Source of the DNA: Prorocentrum cordatum
Taxonomy: Eukaryota > Sar > Dinophyceae > Prorocentrales > Prorocentraceae
Length of the DNA stretch: 64,000 nt
Direction of reading: 5' to 3'
Assembly: GCA_963575745.1 (NCBI GenBank)
Contig: CAUYUJ010018715.1
Span: 1-64,000, forward strand
Shown here: in pieces, positions 20,227-29,969 of the stretch
Layout of the letters: every line of letters starts with the position of its first letter
Numbering within the stretch: position 1 is the first letter of the stretch
The notes under the pieces: model-generated
Seen by the model: the letters and a program-made list of their open reading frames with translations, nothing else
Told to the model about the DNA's origin: nothing
Databases searched by the model: none
Program-made: the position numbers and the translations under genes

Positions 20227-22998
20227 TCAGGGTTGACCTCTTGCTTTCTTAGCAATGTCAAGAATGTTTCTACTGCTAGCGAAAACAGAAAACCTCTGAG
20301 ACCCTGGGTAGATCCCTCGAGAGGCCAAATATTCAGTAACTATCTGCTTTTCAGTGCGAGGAGGAGGAGGGGGAGGCGAATGACTCACAGGAGTGGGCGG
20401 GGGCACAGGCGCGGGCCTACTAGAACTCGAAGCTGAGCTGGCCCCCGTTGGTCTCGACGGAGTATCTTGTACCAAATCGCATATATCGGGTATTTCCAAA
20501 ATGATGTCCGAGCGGTCATGAGAGTCAGTCAACAAAATGCTCGGCCATGCCGAGCTCAGACCAATCTCGGGTATATTAGCTCGCACTTGGTGATTCACTT
20601 CAGTAGGGCCTCCAGGAAGGTCTGAATCTCCCGCTCCATGAACGATGCCGGGGCTCTGCCGCACTTGCGTGTCGTCTGTGGCACTTGGGAGAGGCAGGCC
20701 AGTAGAATGCTGCGGAACTTCGCGTCCCTGGTGGCGAAGGTGATCCTGCGACGTTCCTTCTGGAAGACCTTGTCCTGGCGGCAGAATAGAATTAGCTCGC
20801 ACTTCTGCTCGACTGAGTACCCGTCGTACTCCTTCCATGCTGTCGCGAGGTCGGTGTTGTTCTGGGCTCCGAGGCTGTCCCCGTACGTCATGAGTCCCTT
20901 GATGAGGCCGCCCATCGCATATATGTGCGGAGGTCCGAGGGTGTGCTCTTTGCCCTTTGACTTGGTCTCGGCGGCGTAGGCCACGGTCTGTTCGCTCATC
21001 ATCGTAATGAATGCGACCGTCATCGGGACGGTGAGAGTGTCGAAGATGACCCCTGACATGTCGCGGCACTGCTGGCTGAGCCTGAGGATCTGCTTCAGCA
21101 TGAGTGCGAAGAGCTTCTTCTGCTTGTCGGGGATCTGCTCGGCGATCTGCTTGGACTCTTCCTTCGCGCCGCCCTCGGTGCGGCCCTTCTTCCTCTCGTC
21201 GCGAAGGCCCTGGCCCCCGTCTCCGCCCGAGCCCGCTGCTGATCCAGTCAGTGCCGCCAGGACGCCAGGCATGGTAAAATAGTGTCGGGAGAGGTCTGGG
21301 TAGATGCTCGTCTTGCAGGTGGCGAAAGTAATCGATGCTCGATGGAAACACTACGGAACTCGGGCATAGAGGACAATTCCATTCGTCTTTCTGCTCGGGT
21401 TCCCAAGACATGTGAGCTCTTCCCATTAGACATCGGCCATATCCATAAGAATGTTTCAGATGTTTGCGAGCATTGTGTACATCTCTGAATATACTCATAC
21501 AATTTGGGCACTGGTTCGCAATGACTCCACTATGAAGTATATATTTCATCTTATGTCCATTTGTTTGGTGTCCCATGAGAGCCCTGTAGGTGTCGAACTG
21601 GAGGCCACATGGGTTTCCCTCGGGGTCCGTGATCGCGCATGTGTATACGTGTTCGCTTTTGGCTTCGGGGTTATGTACTTCGGGGAATAGAGTACACCAT
21701 TTGTCGTAATCCGTGAACGCTGCTGCTCTCAAGATCGAGGGGTCAATATTCAGAAACTCCTGGAACGAGTCAGAGTTGGGTTCGAATAGGGCTTTCCACG
21801 AAAACCCAGCCGCCTCCCAAGCCTCGAAGAAACTCTCGGTCCCACTGATCCCCTCGTAAAGGTACAGGCTGCGATGAAACTCTTTTGCCCAGGGATTCGC
21901 GTCGATGCTGAGCTGTCCGTCTGGCAACAGCGTCGGTCTCTCCTTCTGTAAATGACAGAAGATCGCCGCGATCGTTTGGCGGTGGGCGTGACGGTGGGTG
22001 GGCATGCCTTGAAGCCACCGAATCCTGCGCACCGCCAGTTCCCCCCGAGCAGGGAGGATGCGAAATCTGTAGAGCACCTCTGAATTCCGAAGTGTGCGAA
22101 CGTGTGGCCCATCGTAGGAAGTGGCAGCACCCCGCAATAGAACTCTGAGGTATCTTACAGTACAGGAATCTATCTTCTGATACTCTGCTGGCTTAAGGAC
22201 AAATGCTTCAAGACCCGTGATGCCACTTTCCACGACTTTGCCAAGAAAGAGCTCGCGCTTAAGTCGATGCAACCCACGCTCGTGCCAAAATAGACCTATG
22301 ACAGACCAGCCCGCGTGCATAGAGCGGATTCTGCACTGTACCTCTGGAGCATTAGAGCCATTCATATGATGTCGAGCTCCCAGATGCCTAGCATGACTGC
22401 GAACAGTGCCACACGACTCAGGGCAAATCTCCTGAAGGCGACGGTTTTCTCGTGTGGATCCCAGGCAGGGTATGATGTCTTTCTTTTGCACGTTCTGCTG
22501 AAAGCGCCATTTTCCCAGGACCCGATTCATCTTCGAGTCGCCTTCTCGGATTGCCTCTAGAGCCTCAGACGCCGAGGGATCTTCTAGAATGCGTCGCCGA
22601 AATAAATCATCTGCAAAACCTACCAATGAACAATCTAAAGCCGTGTTGCCAAAAACTCCTGAAAGATATATGGGGGCCCCGTCGATCTCGATGATTTCGT
22701 CATAGCACTGGTCGAAGACGCCGACGAATTGTCGAGGTGCCTCACATGACCCCTGGAGCCCCCCATTCCTGGTAATAAATGCTTCGGGCTTGCTATCTAC
22801 TTCAATTAAAACCACACTGTTGATCAGGCGCTGCTTCGCGAAGCCCTGTAGGTCCTCGCGCACCATTACTTCGGAGGTATGGGTTAAAAGATCCTCCGTG
22901 GATGGACATAAGAAAGCGTTCGTCATGTCGTGAAGCTCGCATACATGGGGGACCCTGGCTTTTCGCAGAGACCAGCCTAGTCGTAGTTGTACTAGCAT
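20227..22998 (-). CDS. LINE reverse transcriptase and zinc-finger ORF
   Basis: The 923-codon open frame carries the RT core: HDMTNAF (23-29, motif A aspartate), GGLQGSCEAP (79-88, motif B) and FADDL (128-132, catalytic Asp pair). After the thumb comes a GARHHMNGSNAPEVQCRI segment that I associate with LINE proteins of this type. Cys/His motifs follow: C-x9-C with H-x5-H around VYTCAITDPEGNPC, a C-x2-C motif in NQCPNCMSIF, and C-x2-C...H-x4-H in NCPLCPS...HLQDEH. The N-terminal RT segment is in another frame: the 85 codons at 23035-23292 contain DEAYDKSFSGR, and the match continues as HGFLKYRRREGAMLVQ in this frame, so a shift near 23040 has split the domain. From about 21270 to 20600 this frame is Arg/His-rich and probably not the translated one. 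After 20600 it regains protein-like sequence. Confidence 0.88.
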   Translation of the reverse strand: MLVQLRLGWSLRKARVPHVCELHDMTNAFLCPSTEDLLTHTSEVMVREDLQGFAKQRLINSVVLIEVDSKPEAFITRNGGLQGSCEAPRQFVGVFDQCYDEIIEIDGAPIYLSGVFGNTALDCSLVGFADDLFRRRILEDPSASEALEAIREGDSKMNRVLGKWRFQQNVQKKDIIPCLGSTRENRRLQEICPESCGTVRSHARHLGARHHMNGSNAPEVQCRIRSMHAGWSVIGLFWHERGLHRLKRELFLGKVVESGITGLEAFVLKPAEYQKIDSCTVRYLRVLLRGAATSYDGPHVRTLRNSEVLYRFRILPARGELAVRRIRWLQGMPTHRHAHRQTIAAIFCHLQKERPTLLPDGQLSIDANPWAKEFHRSLYLYEGISGTESFFEAWEAAGFSWKALFEPNSDSFQEFLNIDPSILRAAAFTDYDKWCTLFPEVHNPEAKSEHVYTCAITDPEGNPCGLQFDTYRALMGHQTNGHKMKYILHSGVIANQCPNCMSIFRDVHNARKHLKHSYGYGRCLMGRAHMSWEPEQKDEWNCPLCPSSVVFPSSIDYFRHLQDEHLPRPLPTLFYHAWRPGGTDWISSGLGRRRGPGPSRREEEGPHRGRREGRVQADRRADPRQAEEALRTHAEADPQAQPAVPRHVRGHLRHSHRPDDGRIHYDDERTDRGLRRRDQVKGQRAHPRTSAHICDGRPHQGTHDVRGQPRSPEQHRPRDSMEGVRRVLSRAEVRANSILPPGQGLPEGTSQDHLRHQGREVPQHSTGLPLPSATDDTQVRQSPGIVHGAGDSDLPGGPTEVNHQVRANIPEIGLSSAWPSILLTDSHDRSDIILEIPDICDLVQDTPSRPTGASSASSSSRPAPVPPPTPVSHSPPPPPPRTEKQIVTEYLASRGIYPGSQRFSVFASSRNILDIAKKARGQP
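20595..21272 (-). CDS. LINE C-terminal domain in a shifted frame
   Basis: A 225-codon frame starts with ATG at 21272, overlapping the RT/zinc-finger frame in a different phase. Its composition is normal for protein, with DKQKKLFALMLKQILRLSQQ, DMSGVIFDTLTVPMTV and AFITMMSEQTVAYAAETK, unlike the Arg/His-rich alternative frame. From memory of dinoflagellate LINE proteins, a helical domain after the zinc fingers is expected at this place. The overlap could be an ordinary frameshift mutation, programmed frameshifting or a separate ORF. No enzymatic motif is visible. Confidence 0.65.
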   Translation of the reverse strand: MPGVLAALTGSAAGSGGDGGQGLRDERKKGRTEGGAKEESKQIAEQIPDKQKKLFALMLKQILRLSQQCRDMSGVIFDTLTVPMTVAFITMMSEQTVAYAAETKSKGKEHTLGPPHIYAMGGLIKGLMTYGDSLGAQNNTDLATAWKEYDGYSVEQKCELILFCRQDKVFQKERRRITFATRDAKFRSILLACLSQVPQTTRKCGRAPASFMEREIQTFLEALLK

Positions 22999-23270
22999 GG
23001 CCCCCTCCCTCCTCCGATACTTCAGAAATCCATGTCATCGTCCCGAAAACGATTTGTCATATGCCTCATCTTTATCCCCCCAGCTGTATAGTACTGAATA
23101 CCAATATTTCCAAAACACATCCGATAAATGTACTATCCTCTGGCTAAACATGTTAGACGTGTCGTTAGACTTGTCAAGCAGGATCCCCTCAGTGATACTA
23201 GACTTGGTGGGGAGCTGCCCCACCTCGAAAGACCGAATCAGAATATTTTCAAACTCCAGGCGTGCTCTCG

Positions 23271-25433
23271 TCATCTCAGCTGTTGTAGCCAAGATGTGTT
23301 CACGTCCGTCAGGGGCTCGTTGTTCTTCTGAGGCTTCCCGTCCTGAATCGAGCGTAGTTGGCTGCCCTGTCCGAGGTTCAGGAGGGGGGGGGGCTCGGCT
23401 GGTCCCTCCGATTCCGCTGCATGTGTGTCGTGATCGAGGTTGTCGACCTCTGCGAATGGGTCAGCGTCATCCTCGTCGGCGGTGGTCCAACGTAGAGGTA
23501 GCCTGCCAGCCTCCGACGTGGGAGCCTGGTCCTGATGTTGTTTGTCCTGGGCCTGGGGTATCCAGCTTGGGGTCGTGGCGACAGTTGGCGGCGAAGTCTG
23601 CCCTTGATGGCCCAATCCTTGTCGCCCATCTGGTGCGTCGTGATGCACAGAGGTGACGCCGTACCCCAGGCCGAACTTGGAATATCGCTGCTTCGAAAGA
23701 TGTCCGGGTGCAAGTACTATTAATGCCAGTTCCGATGGTACACTCCACTTCGGCCCACAGCGTCTGCCACGGGCTCGGGCTCGTCTTAACTTCCAGATCA
23801 TTTGTCGGACCATGACAGAGGCGGTGATCTCCATGCTGGTGTTGCGCTGCTTGATGATGGGTGGTTCCTGCGAGAGGAAGTCGCGGAGCATGAGATTCAA
23901 ATCGGGAATATGTGTCGCTTCCATGCCCCCATCTGATCCGTGTCGTGCGAGATGTCCTTTCAGTTCATCCAGTGACGGCTCATAAGAAGAAATAGTATTG
24001 TAACGTCGGTTCTTCACACCAGTTGATCGTCCAGAGAGTAGGCGTGCAAGCTTGTGCACTTCGGCTTGCTGGCCCAAAGCTCGTGCCTCACGCAATTCTT
24101 GATGTAGGCGTTCGCGGTGTGCTGCTCGACGCCGTCGAGCCCAACGTCTGAGTTGGCATGGAATGCGTTTGAACTTAGCCAACACGCCAAGGTACTCATC
24201 CGTAAAATCAGGAAGGTGTCCATATGCCTTCCAGTGCTCTGCTGCCTCGAGTCTGTAAATCTTGCGTTGTTTAACCAGGGATACACGTTCTTGTTGGAGT
24301 CGGTGTTCCGCTGTGTCGGTAGTTCTATTCTCCAATGCGAAATGTTGAAGTCCGATCTGCTGTACAATCTCCGCCCACTTGTCATAGAAGTCGTCCGTGT
24401 GCTGATGGCTCGTGGCGCACTCATTGAAATAGTCTGCTTGTGCCAGCATAGCTGTCTCCAACTCATGATGAAACTCCTCCCTCCCGATGCCCGTCTGAAG
24501 TGCTGTGGAGAGCTTCTGAAAATCCCATCTTGCTTTTGGAGCCAGTGGTGTCGGGATGGGGAGCTCATACTGCATTTCCAGGACGACAGGGACATGGTCG
24601 CGGGGGGCGCTCTTGGGGATCAGCTGGAGACTTCGACCTGCTTGCCATGCGACACTGCAGTGGCGAATCCCTGGCCCGAGACCTTTAGGACTGGCGAAGA
24701 TATCCAATGTTGATGTGTCTCCCCGGGCCCCGAAATATGTGGGTCCTGCCTTTGGCCAGAAAGTCCCTGGTGACATCATTCCGAGATCGAGGAGCATGTT
24801 CGAAAAAAATTCGCCTGCGGGTCCGTTTGGTCGAAGGTGATGGGGCCCTAGGAGGTCCTGGTCGAGATCCACGGGGGTGCCGTCTTCCCAGAGCCCAAAT
24901 CCAGAATTTATATCCAAACCACATATCGGTGTACTTCTCGCTCGGGTTAATTCTAGTCGGTGTCGAACATGTTTCATAACTGTCGTGGCCGCCTGGATCT
25001 GCGCTCGTCTTTTATGTCCACTCGCATATATAGGTGGGGGGTATGCACATATAGCCGTCAAATCAATATGTCCACTCTTAATTCTGATTTCTCCATATCT
25101 GCCTGCAATACTTCGTGGTCCTGCCTTTACTGCATACACATGTTGTCGCTTCAATCTTCGTCCAAGTACTATGCATACCCCCGCGCTGTTGTTGCTGAAA
25201 GGAGCTCTCTGCCAGCCGAAGTGGATAGCTGTATATTTATTGCCAATATCTTCTGTGTGAAACTCTCGGCCTGTCCATTCCCTCACCCTCGTCCCTGGCA
25301 TCATAATCAGGTCACAGTTCAGGGTTTCTGCGATCTCCCTGAGGCGGCCTGCGGGAACGAGGGAGAGGGGGTTGTAGAGGGCGACGCGCAGGAGGCCCAC
25401 CATCAGCCCCCTGTATAGGCTTGCCAAATGCAT
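23271..25433 (-). CDS. LINE endonuclease ORF (AP endonuclease-like domain)
   Basis: This 720-codon frame begins with an exonuclease-endonuclease-phosphatase domain that nicks target DNA for target-primed reverse transcription. Visible landmarks are YNPLSL (about residue 20, the metal-binding Asn position), CAYPPP (about 129), GLDINSGFG (172-180, the D-x-N pair), STLDIF (241-246) and PRDHVPVVLE (277-286, the final D-H). The usual glutamate in LQET is not present: the aligned words read MPGTR at 45-49. Residues 400-520 are strongly basic. The last 100 or so residues are acidic and low-complexity and may not be genuine. The ATG at 25433 lies close to a very weak SL-like match. The frame ends at 23271 where the next LINE segment continues in another frame. 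Confidence 0.85.
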   Translation of the reverse strand: MHLASLYRGLMVGLLRVALYNPLSLVPAGRLREIAETLNCDLIMMPGTRVREWTGREFHTEDIGNKYTAIHFGWQRAPFSNNSAGVCIVLGRRLKRQHVYAVKAGPRSIAGRYGEIRIKSGHIDLTAICAYPPPIYASGHKRRAQIQAATTVMKHVRHRLELTRARSTPICGLDINSGFGLWEDGTPVDLDQDLLGPHHLRPNGPAGEFFSNMLLDLGMMSPGTFWPKAGPTYFGARGDTSTLDIFASPKGLGPGIRHCSVAWQAGRSLQLIPKSAPRDHVPVVLEMQYELPIPTPLAPKARWDFQKLSTALQTGIGREEFHHELETAMLAQADYFNECATSHQHTDDFYDKWAEIVQQIGLQHFALENRTTDTAEHRLQQERVSLVKQRKIYRLEAAEHWKAYGHLPDFTDEYLGVLAKFKRIPCQLRRWARRRRAAHRERLHQELREARALGQQAEVHKLARLLSGRSTGVKNRRYNTISSYEPSLDELKGHLARHGSDGGMEATHIPDLNLMLRDFLSQEPPIIKQRNTSMEITASVMVRQMIWKLRRARARGRRCGPKWSVPSELALIVLAPGHLSKQRYSKFGLGYGVTSVHHDAPDGRQGLGHQGQTSPPTVATTPSWIPQAQDKQHQDQAPTSEAGRLPLRWTTADEDDADPFAEVDNLDHDTHAAESEGPAEPPPLLNLGQGSQLRSIQDGKPQKNNEPLTDVNTSWLQQLR

Positions 25434-25537
25434 CGGAGGCCGAGCCAGGCTGGTATAAGGTGATTGAACGCTAAATCTCTCTGGGAGCGAGGGGGTCGCT
25501 GCCGCTGCTGAATGTGGGTTTGGGAGGAGATGGCAGC

Positions 25538-25690
25538 TGAGGAGGAGGAGGAGGAGGAGGAGGAGGAGGAGGAGGAGGAGGAGGAGGAGGAGGAGGAGGA
25601 GGAGGAGGAGGAGGAGGACGGAGGAGGAGCAGGAGCAAGAGCAGGAGCAGGAGGAGGAGGAGGCGAAGGAGGAGGAGGGCGAGGCCCCCC
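25538..25690. repeat. (GGA)n microsatellite next to the LINE 5' end
   Basis: Uninterrupted GGA from about 25538 to 25618, degenerate beyond. Confidence 0.97.
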
Positions 25691-25879
25691 GCGACCGCGT
25701 CTCCGGGCCGCGGGTCCAGCAGCGCCACGGGGAGCATCGAGCTCAGCTCCTGCGGCGGGCGCCCCCCCCCCCGCGCTCACTGCCCGCCCCCACCCCCGCT
25801 GCAGGCCCCTGGACGCCCTTCGCCACGCACTCCCTCATGCTTTTTCCGGACGCACTTCGGACGGCCGACTGCAGCGTTC

Positions 25880-26570
25880 CCCTCCTCCTCTCCTGCCTCC
25901 CTCCTCCTCTCCTCCTCCTCCTCCTCCTCCTCTCCTGCTGCTCCTGCTGCTCCTCCTCCTCCTCCTCCCCCTCCCCCCCTCCTCCTCCTCCTCCTCCTCC
26001 TCCTCCTCCTCCTCCTCCTCCTCCTCCTCCTCCCTCCTCCTCCTCCTCCTGATGCTCCACCCCCTCCACCTCCTCCTCCTCCTCCTCCTCCTCCTCCTCC
26101 TCCTCCTCCTCCTCCTCCTCCTCCTCCCCTCCTCCTCCTCCTCCTCCTCCTCCTCCTCCTCCTCCTCCTCCTCCTCCTCCTCCCTCCTCCTCCTCCTCCT
26201 CCTCCTCCTCCTCCTCCTCCTCCTCCTCCTCCTCCTCCTCCTCCTCCTCCTCCTCCTCCCTCCTCCTCCTCCTCCTCCTCCTCCTCCTCCTCCTCCTCCT
26301 CCTCACTCCTCCTCCTCCTCCTCCTCCCCTCCTCCTCCTCCTCCTCCTCCCTCCTCCTCCTCCTCCTCCTCCTCCTCCTCCTCCTCCTCCTCCTCCTCCT
26401 CCTCCTCCTCCTCCTCCTCCTCCTCCTCCTCCTCCTCCTCCTCCTCCTCCTCCTCCTCCTCCTCCTCCTCCTCCTCCTCCTCCTCCTCCTCCTCCTCCTC
26501 CTCCTCCTCCTCCTCCTCCTCCTCCTCCTCCTCCTCCTCCTCCTCCCCCCCTCCTCCTCCTCCCTCCCTC
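25880..26570. repeat. Very long (TCC)n microsatellite
   Basis: About 680 bp of TCC repeats on the plus strand, interrupted only by single extra or missing bases and a short CTGATGCTCCACCCCC break at about 26049. All long poly-Ser, Leu, Pro, Glu or Gly frames across it are artefacts. Confidence 0.98.
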
Positions 26571-27170
26571 CTTCCCCCCCTCCTCTTCCTCCCCCCCCTC
26601 ACCACGCCCTTCTCCCTCCTCCCTGCGTCCGCCTTCCTCCTCCCTCTTCCCTCCGCCCCTCGCCTCGCAGATTTTGCTCCCCACTCTCCGGCCTCTATAG
26701 GATACGTGTTCGACCATGGGCCCTTCGTGATCCGTCGTTCCTGGACCCTCTTCGGCGCTCTTCTGCGGCCTTCGAACGGTCTTCGGCGCTCTTCTGACGA
26801 TCTTCGGCGATCCCCATCGATATTCGGCGCGAAAGCTGGATGGCTGTTTTCAACCAGGAGTCCATGATCGAACACCTGGTATAAGGTGCCCCTGGCCTGA
26901 GGTGCCCCCCAGCTTTTCGCGCGATGTTGGATCTTCTGGGCCTCCTGGGCCTCGTGCGGGGTGCTCTGGAGGCCGATGGGGCCTCATTGGAAATCCTGGG
27001 GGCAACTTGGGCCAGGGGCACTTCTGGCAACACCCGATATAGGGGCACTTACCGAGCCCTGGGGCTGTCCACCGACCCGGGGCGGAAAACGAGACCCCCG
27101 AGGAGTGGTCCAGACCTTCCGGGTCTGACGGTTGCGTTGCGAAACAGAAAACAGCACGTCGGGGGTCTAG
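26571..27170. other. Gene-free spacer with TCTTCGGCG repeats
   Basis: TCTTCGGCGCTCTTCTG and variants repeat at 26745-26830. A comparable TCTTCGG-rich patch is at 51757-51780. Nothing else recognised. Confidence 0.5.
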
Positions 27171-27175
27171 TGCCA

Positions 27176-27360
27176 GTGGAAGGGAATCCGCCAGGAGTGA
27201 ACAAATCAATCCGCAGGTCCGCGGAATGCCTGGGTTTCTCTGAGATCTGACGTCGGGGAACAGGTGCACATCGATGGAAAGCACAAACACGTTTTGCGGA
27301 TTTTCTCTGGCCAGATCGATCCAGAGGGCCCCAATGCCAGAAATAATGAGGAGAACACGC
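27176..27360. repeat. Dispersed repeat family S, copy 1
   Basis: Contains CTGAGATCTGACGTCGGGG, followed by ATGGAAAGCACAAACACG. Related to 29396-29600, and to short words near 29917 and 33978. Confidence 0.5.
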
Positions 27361-27387
27361 CTCGTGACAAAATGACGAGCAATAAAA

Positions 27388-27545
27388 GTGCCCCTAACCC
27401 TTTGGGCGGGGACTTATGATAGGAGGGCATGGGGTCCTTTCTGCAGACGTATCAGACCAAATCGCCTAGAACTATTCTCCCTAACGCAAAGACGGGAACA
27501 TAAGTCAGGCCACGTCTGCATCGTGTTACTAGGGATAGTCGCTCT
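27388..27545. repeat. Dispersed repeat family G, copy 2
   Basis: CCCCTAACCCTTTGGGCGGG, CTGCAGACGTATCAGACC and GGCCACGTCTGCATCGTG in the same order and spacing as 3656-3830. Confidence 0.75.
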
Positions 27546-27734
27546 TCTGTTCTCGATGGAAAATAAAACGCCAAGATCCCAAGGACACCACTCCTCCATG
27601 GCACCCCACTCTCGTAGGTCCTGCACCGCGACTTCGCCGGCCGCCTCCGCCCGGTACAGCAGCTGCGACACCGCGCGCCAGGACGCCAGGTTCCGGGAGG
27701 GGTCCCGCCGCAACTCCCACGCCTGCCTTTGTGA

Positions 27735-27935
27735 TGCCGCCGTCGCCCGTCATCGTCATCGTCGCCGTCGCCGTCGCCGCCGTCGATGTCGACGTCGCTG
27801 CCGTCGCCGCCGCCATCGTCGCCATCGTCACGGTCGTCTTCGTCCCCGCTGCCGCCGCCGTCGTCGGCGCATCAAGGATCCCAGAGCTAGTTCGGCTTAG
27901 TCGTTTGATATCTATATATATATATATATATACAT
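27735..27935. repeat. (CGTCGC)n tract and short (TA)n
   Basis: CGTCGCCGTCGCC-type repeats run to about 27870. A (TA)n run is at about 27911-27933. Confidence 0.9.
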
Positions 27936-27939
27936 AAAT

Positions 27940-28318
27940 CACATCCAGGATCCAGGGGCCATTTGTCGGGCCCCGTGGTGGCCGTCGAAAACCGATCTGG
28001 GAAGACACACCTTGCCACCACCGCCGTCGTGGCCGATCGCCACCACCCTCGCCGCCGTCGTTCGAATTCGGTCGGCTGCACCATGCTGCACAAAACCTCC
28101 ATGCCAACATCAGGCCGCATCGGATGAGCAGACGCAAAGGGGATAAGGGGGACCGAAAGGGGCGGGACTGGCTGAGGGGAGGGGACGTGGGCGTTCCCTT
28201 GGAGCACACCCTAGGGACAGGAGAAGGGAAGACGAGGAGGGACGGGCAGGACGAAGGGACCACGGGGCGCACCAGAGGCGGTAATCAGGAAGAAGATCTG
28301 AGGAAAAGATGGTGTCAT
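27940..28318. other. Gene-free spacer
   Basis: Nothing recognised. Confidence 0.4.
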
Positions 28319-28375
28319 GATCCTAGCTCTCTCTCTCTCTTTCTCGTTCTCGTTCTTTCTTTATGTTTTTCTGTT

Positions 28376-28417
<42 letters not shown>

Positions 28418-28466
28418 TTTCATTCATTCATTCATTCATTCATTCATTCATTCTCTCTCTCTCTCT
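28319..28466. repeat. (TC)n and (ATTC)n microsatellites
   Basis: TC-rich sequence to about 28415, then about nine ATTC units at 28417-28453, then TC again. Confidence 0.97.
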
Positions 28467-28469
28467 GAA

Positions 28470-29395
28470 AACAAGCAGGGCATGTTGCTTCCCCGTTTCC
28501 ATCCATCAATTTCTCTCTGGGAGAACCCAATATAATAATACAACTGAAACAATACATTGAGCAACTGGAGCAAGGACAGTTCACAGCAACAACAACACCA
28601 CCACCAACAAAAACAGCAACAACAACAACAACTGAAAACAGCGCCCGCCAGAACCTCTCGAGCCCCCCGAAGCGAACACACAGCAGCACCTTGCTATCCA
28701 ATGTGCCCCAATCCATGCCACGAAATTTGGCCGCGCTCGCATGACAGGCGCCCGAACACGTGCAAAACAGGGACTACACAACAAACTGAAAGGGCGGGCG
28801 AGAGAACGACGCGAGGCTGCCAAAAAAAATCGTGACCGTCGAAGACGTCAGCGCCATTTCCACCCCAGGCGCTTTCTCCGACATCGACTGGCACATGCAA
28901 AAGGCCCTACTCTGCCTGCGCATCACGATCTGCCACGACTTCTGGAGAGTCGCCAACGGAACAAACAACAAAAACGGCACGCCGAACTAAACAGCGATGC
29001 GAAAAGGGCCTCGGACAACACTCAGTACAGTGTGCAACACCGACTTGGAAGGGAACCAACAATATTCATCAAAATTTAAGGTTCAAAACTGAAGCCAAAC
29101 GCCCTGACCGTCTTGAGACATCTCGGGTCACGATGCGGGTGGCTCAGGATGCGTCCAAGAATCCTGGAATATCTGGGGGCTGGCGTCTCTGGAATAGTCC
29201 GCGTGAAACGACAGGATAACGGGAATTCTCTGGTCATGATGGCCTCTTGCTGCCCCAGAGAGGGACGAGGGCCCAGCAGAGGAAAGCACCAGAGACATCC
29301 GACGGTCTGATCTTGTCAATCTGCGGCCTCCGAGCTCCACCTCCCTGGGTGCACTTTTTCCTCTCTGGATCCATCTTGGATGGCCCGGGGGCCCG
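28470..29395. other. Gene-free spacer with a CAA-rich patch
   Basis: CAACAACAACAC-type repeats lie at 28588-28635. A 112-codon basic frame at 28741-29079 (+) has no recognisable domain and was not accepted as a gene. Confidence 0.45.
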
Positions 29396-29600
29396 GGAAG
29401 GGTCCCGGGAGGCCAACCAAAGCAAACACATGCTGCGACAGGACGGGCACTGAGATCCGACGTCGCGGGGTACAATCGCCTCACAACGTAGAAGCATGAG
29501 CAGAAACCAAATGGATCCTATCCTCCAGCGGCATGTCTCGAGCCGAACGGAGGGGCCCGGAACCCAGCGAAAACACTCGGTGTAAAACAATGCACCGCCC
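29396..29600. repeat. Dispersed repeat family S, copy 2
   Basis: Carries ACTGAGATCCGACGTCGCGG and partial similarity to 27176-27360. Ends not defined. Confidence 0.45.
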
Positions 29601-29969
29601 GCATGTCAATCGGGCACTGCTTAGTAGGCTGGCGAATGAAGTACACCCCCTTTTGGACCCCAAGGTCCACAGAAGGTGCACCTTTCTCCACCTCGCCATT
29701 AAGTATAAAGGCCCTGCTGGAGCAACCGGTACAATCCGCAAGGGATTTCTGGGACAGGCGATGCCCTCCCCGACATCGTGAACTTTAGACCCCCAGGAGA
29801 TAGTCCCTTACCCTGGGACCAGTTTGTCATCCCGAGCGCTGAGCTTCGCTGCGGGCCTGATGGCTGCTGGGGGCCGAAAGTATAACCAAACACCGCCCGT
29901 CGTGATTTTTTCCCGAGATCCGACGTCGCGAAAACACCGTGCCACATCGCGCCTGGAACCCCATCCTTG

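Larger units (their letters stand above)
20227..25433 (-). mobile_element. Non-LTR retrotransposon (LINE), nearly complete, with frame breaks
   Basis: Read on the minus strand, the order is an AP-type endonuclease (25433-24500), a basic linker, the reverse transcriptase core (about 23040-22300), a region after RT with three zinc-finger-like motifs (21650-21290) and a conserved-looking C-terminal domain (21272-20595). The reading frame changes near 23280, near 23040 and near 21270, and perhaps again near 20600. It is therefore either decaying, recoded, or assembled from several ORFs. The element lies between (GGA)n at 19843-19962 and the large (GGA/TCC)n tract from 25538. No target duplication was identified, so the ends are uncertain. 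Confidence 0.9.

Noticed and set aside
25440-25457. TACCAGCCTGGCTCGG 7 bp upstream of the LINE ATG as an SL relic
   Set aside because: About 10 of 22 positions match; position is suggestive, but this is too weak to call.
25512-26875. Very long frames rich in Ser, Leu, Pro, Glu or Gly across GGA/TCC arrays (here and near 6.1, 7.5-8.6, 14.7-15.5, 29.9, 32.8-33.1, 39.4, 51.6 and 61.2 kb)
   Set aside because: All six frames of a stop-free trinucleotide repeat stay open; none has non-repeat protein sequence with a domain.
28741-29079. 112-codon basic protein on the plus strand
   Set aside because: Arg/Lys/His-rich throughout without any domain and with an equally open opposite strand; no SL relic.
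29533-29781. 82-codon plus-strand frame containing RLANEVHPLLDPKVHRR
   Set aside because: Short, partly inside repeat family S, and no family recognised; chance cannot be excluded.
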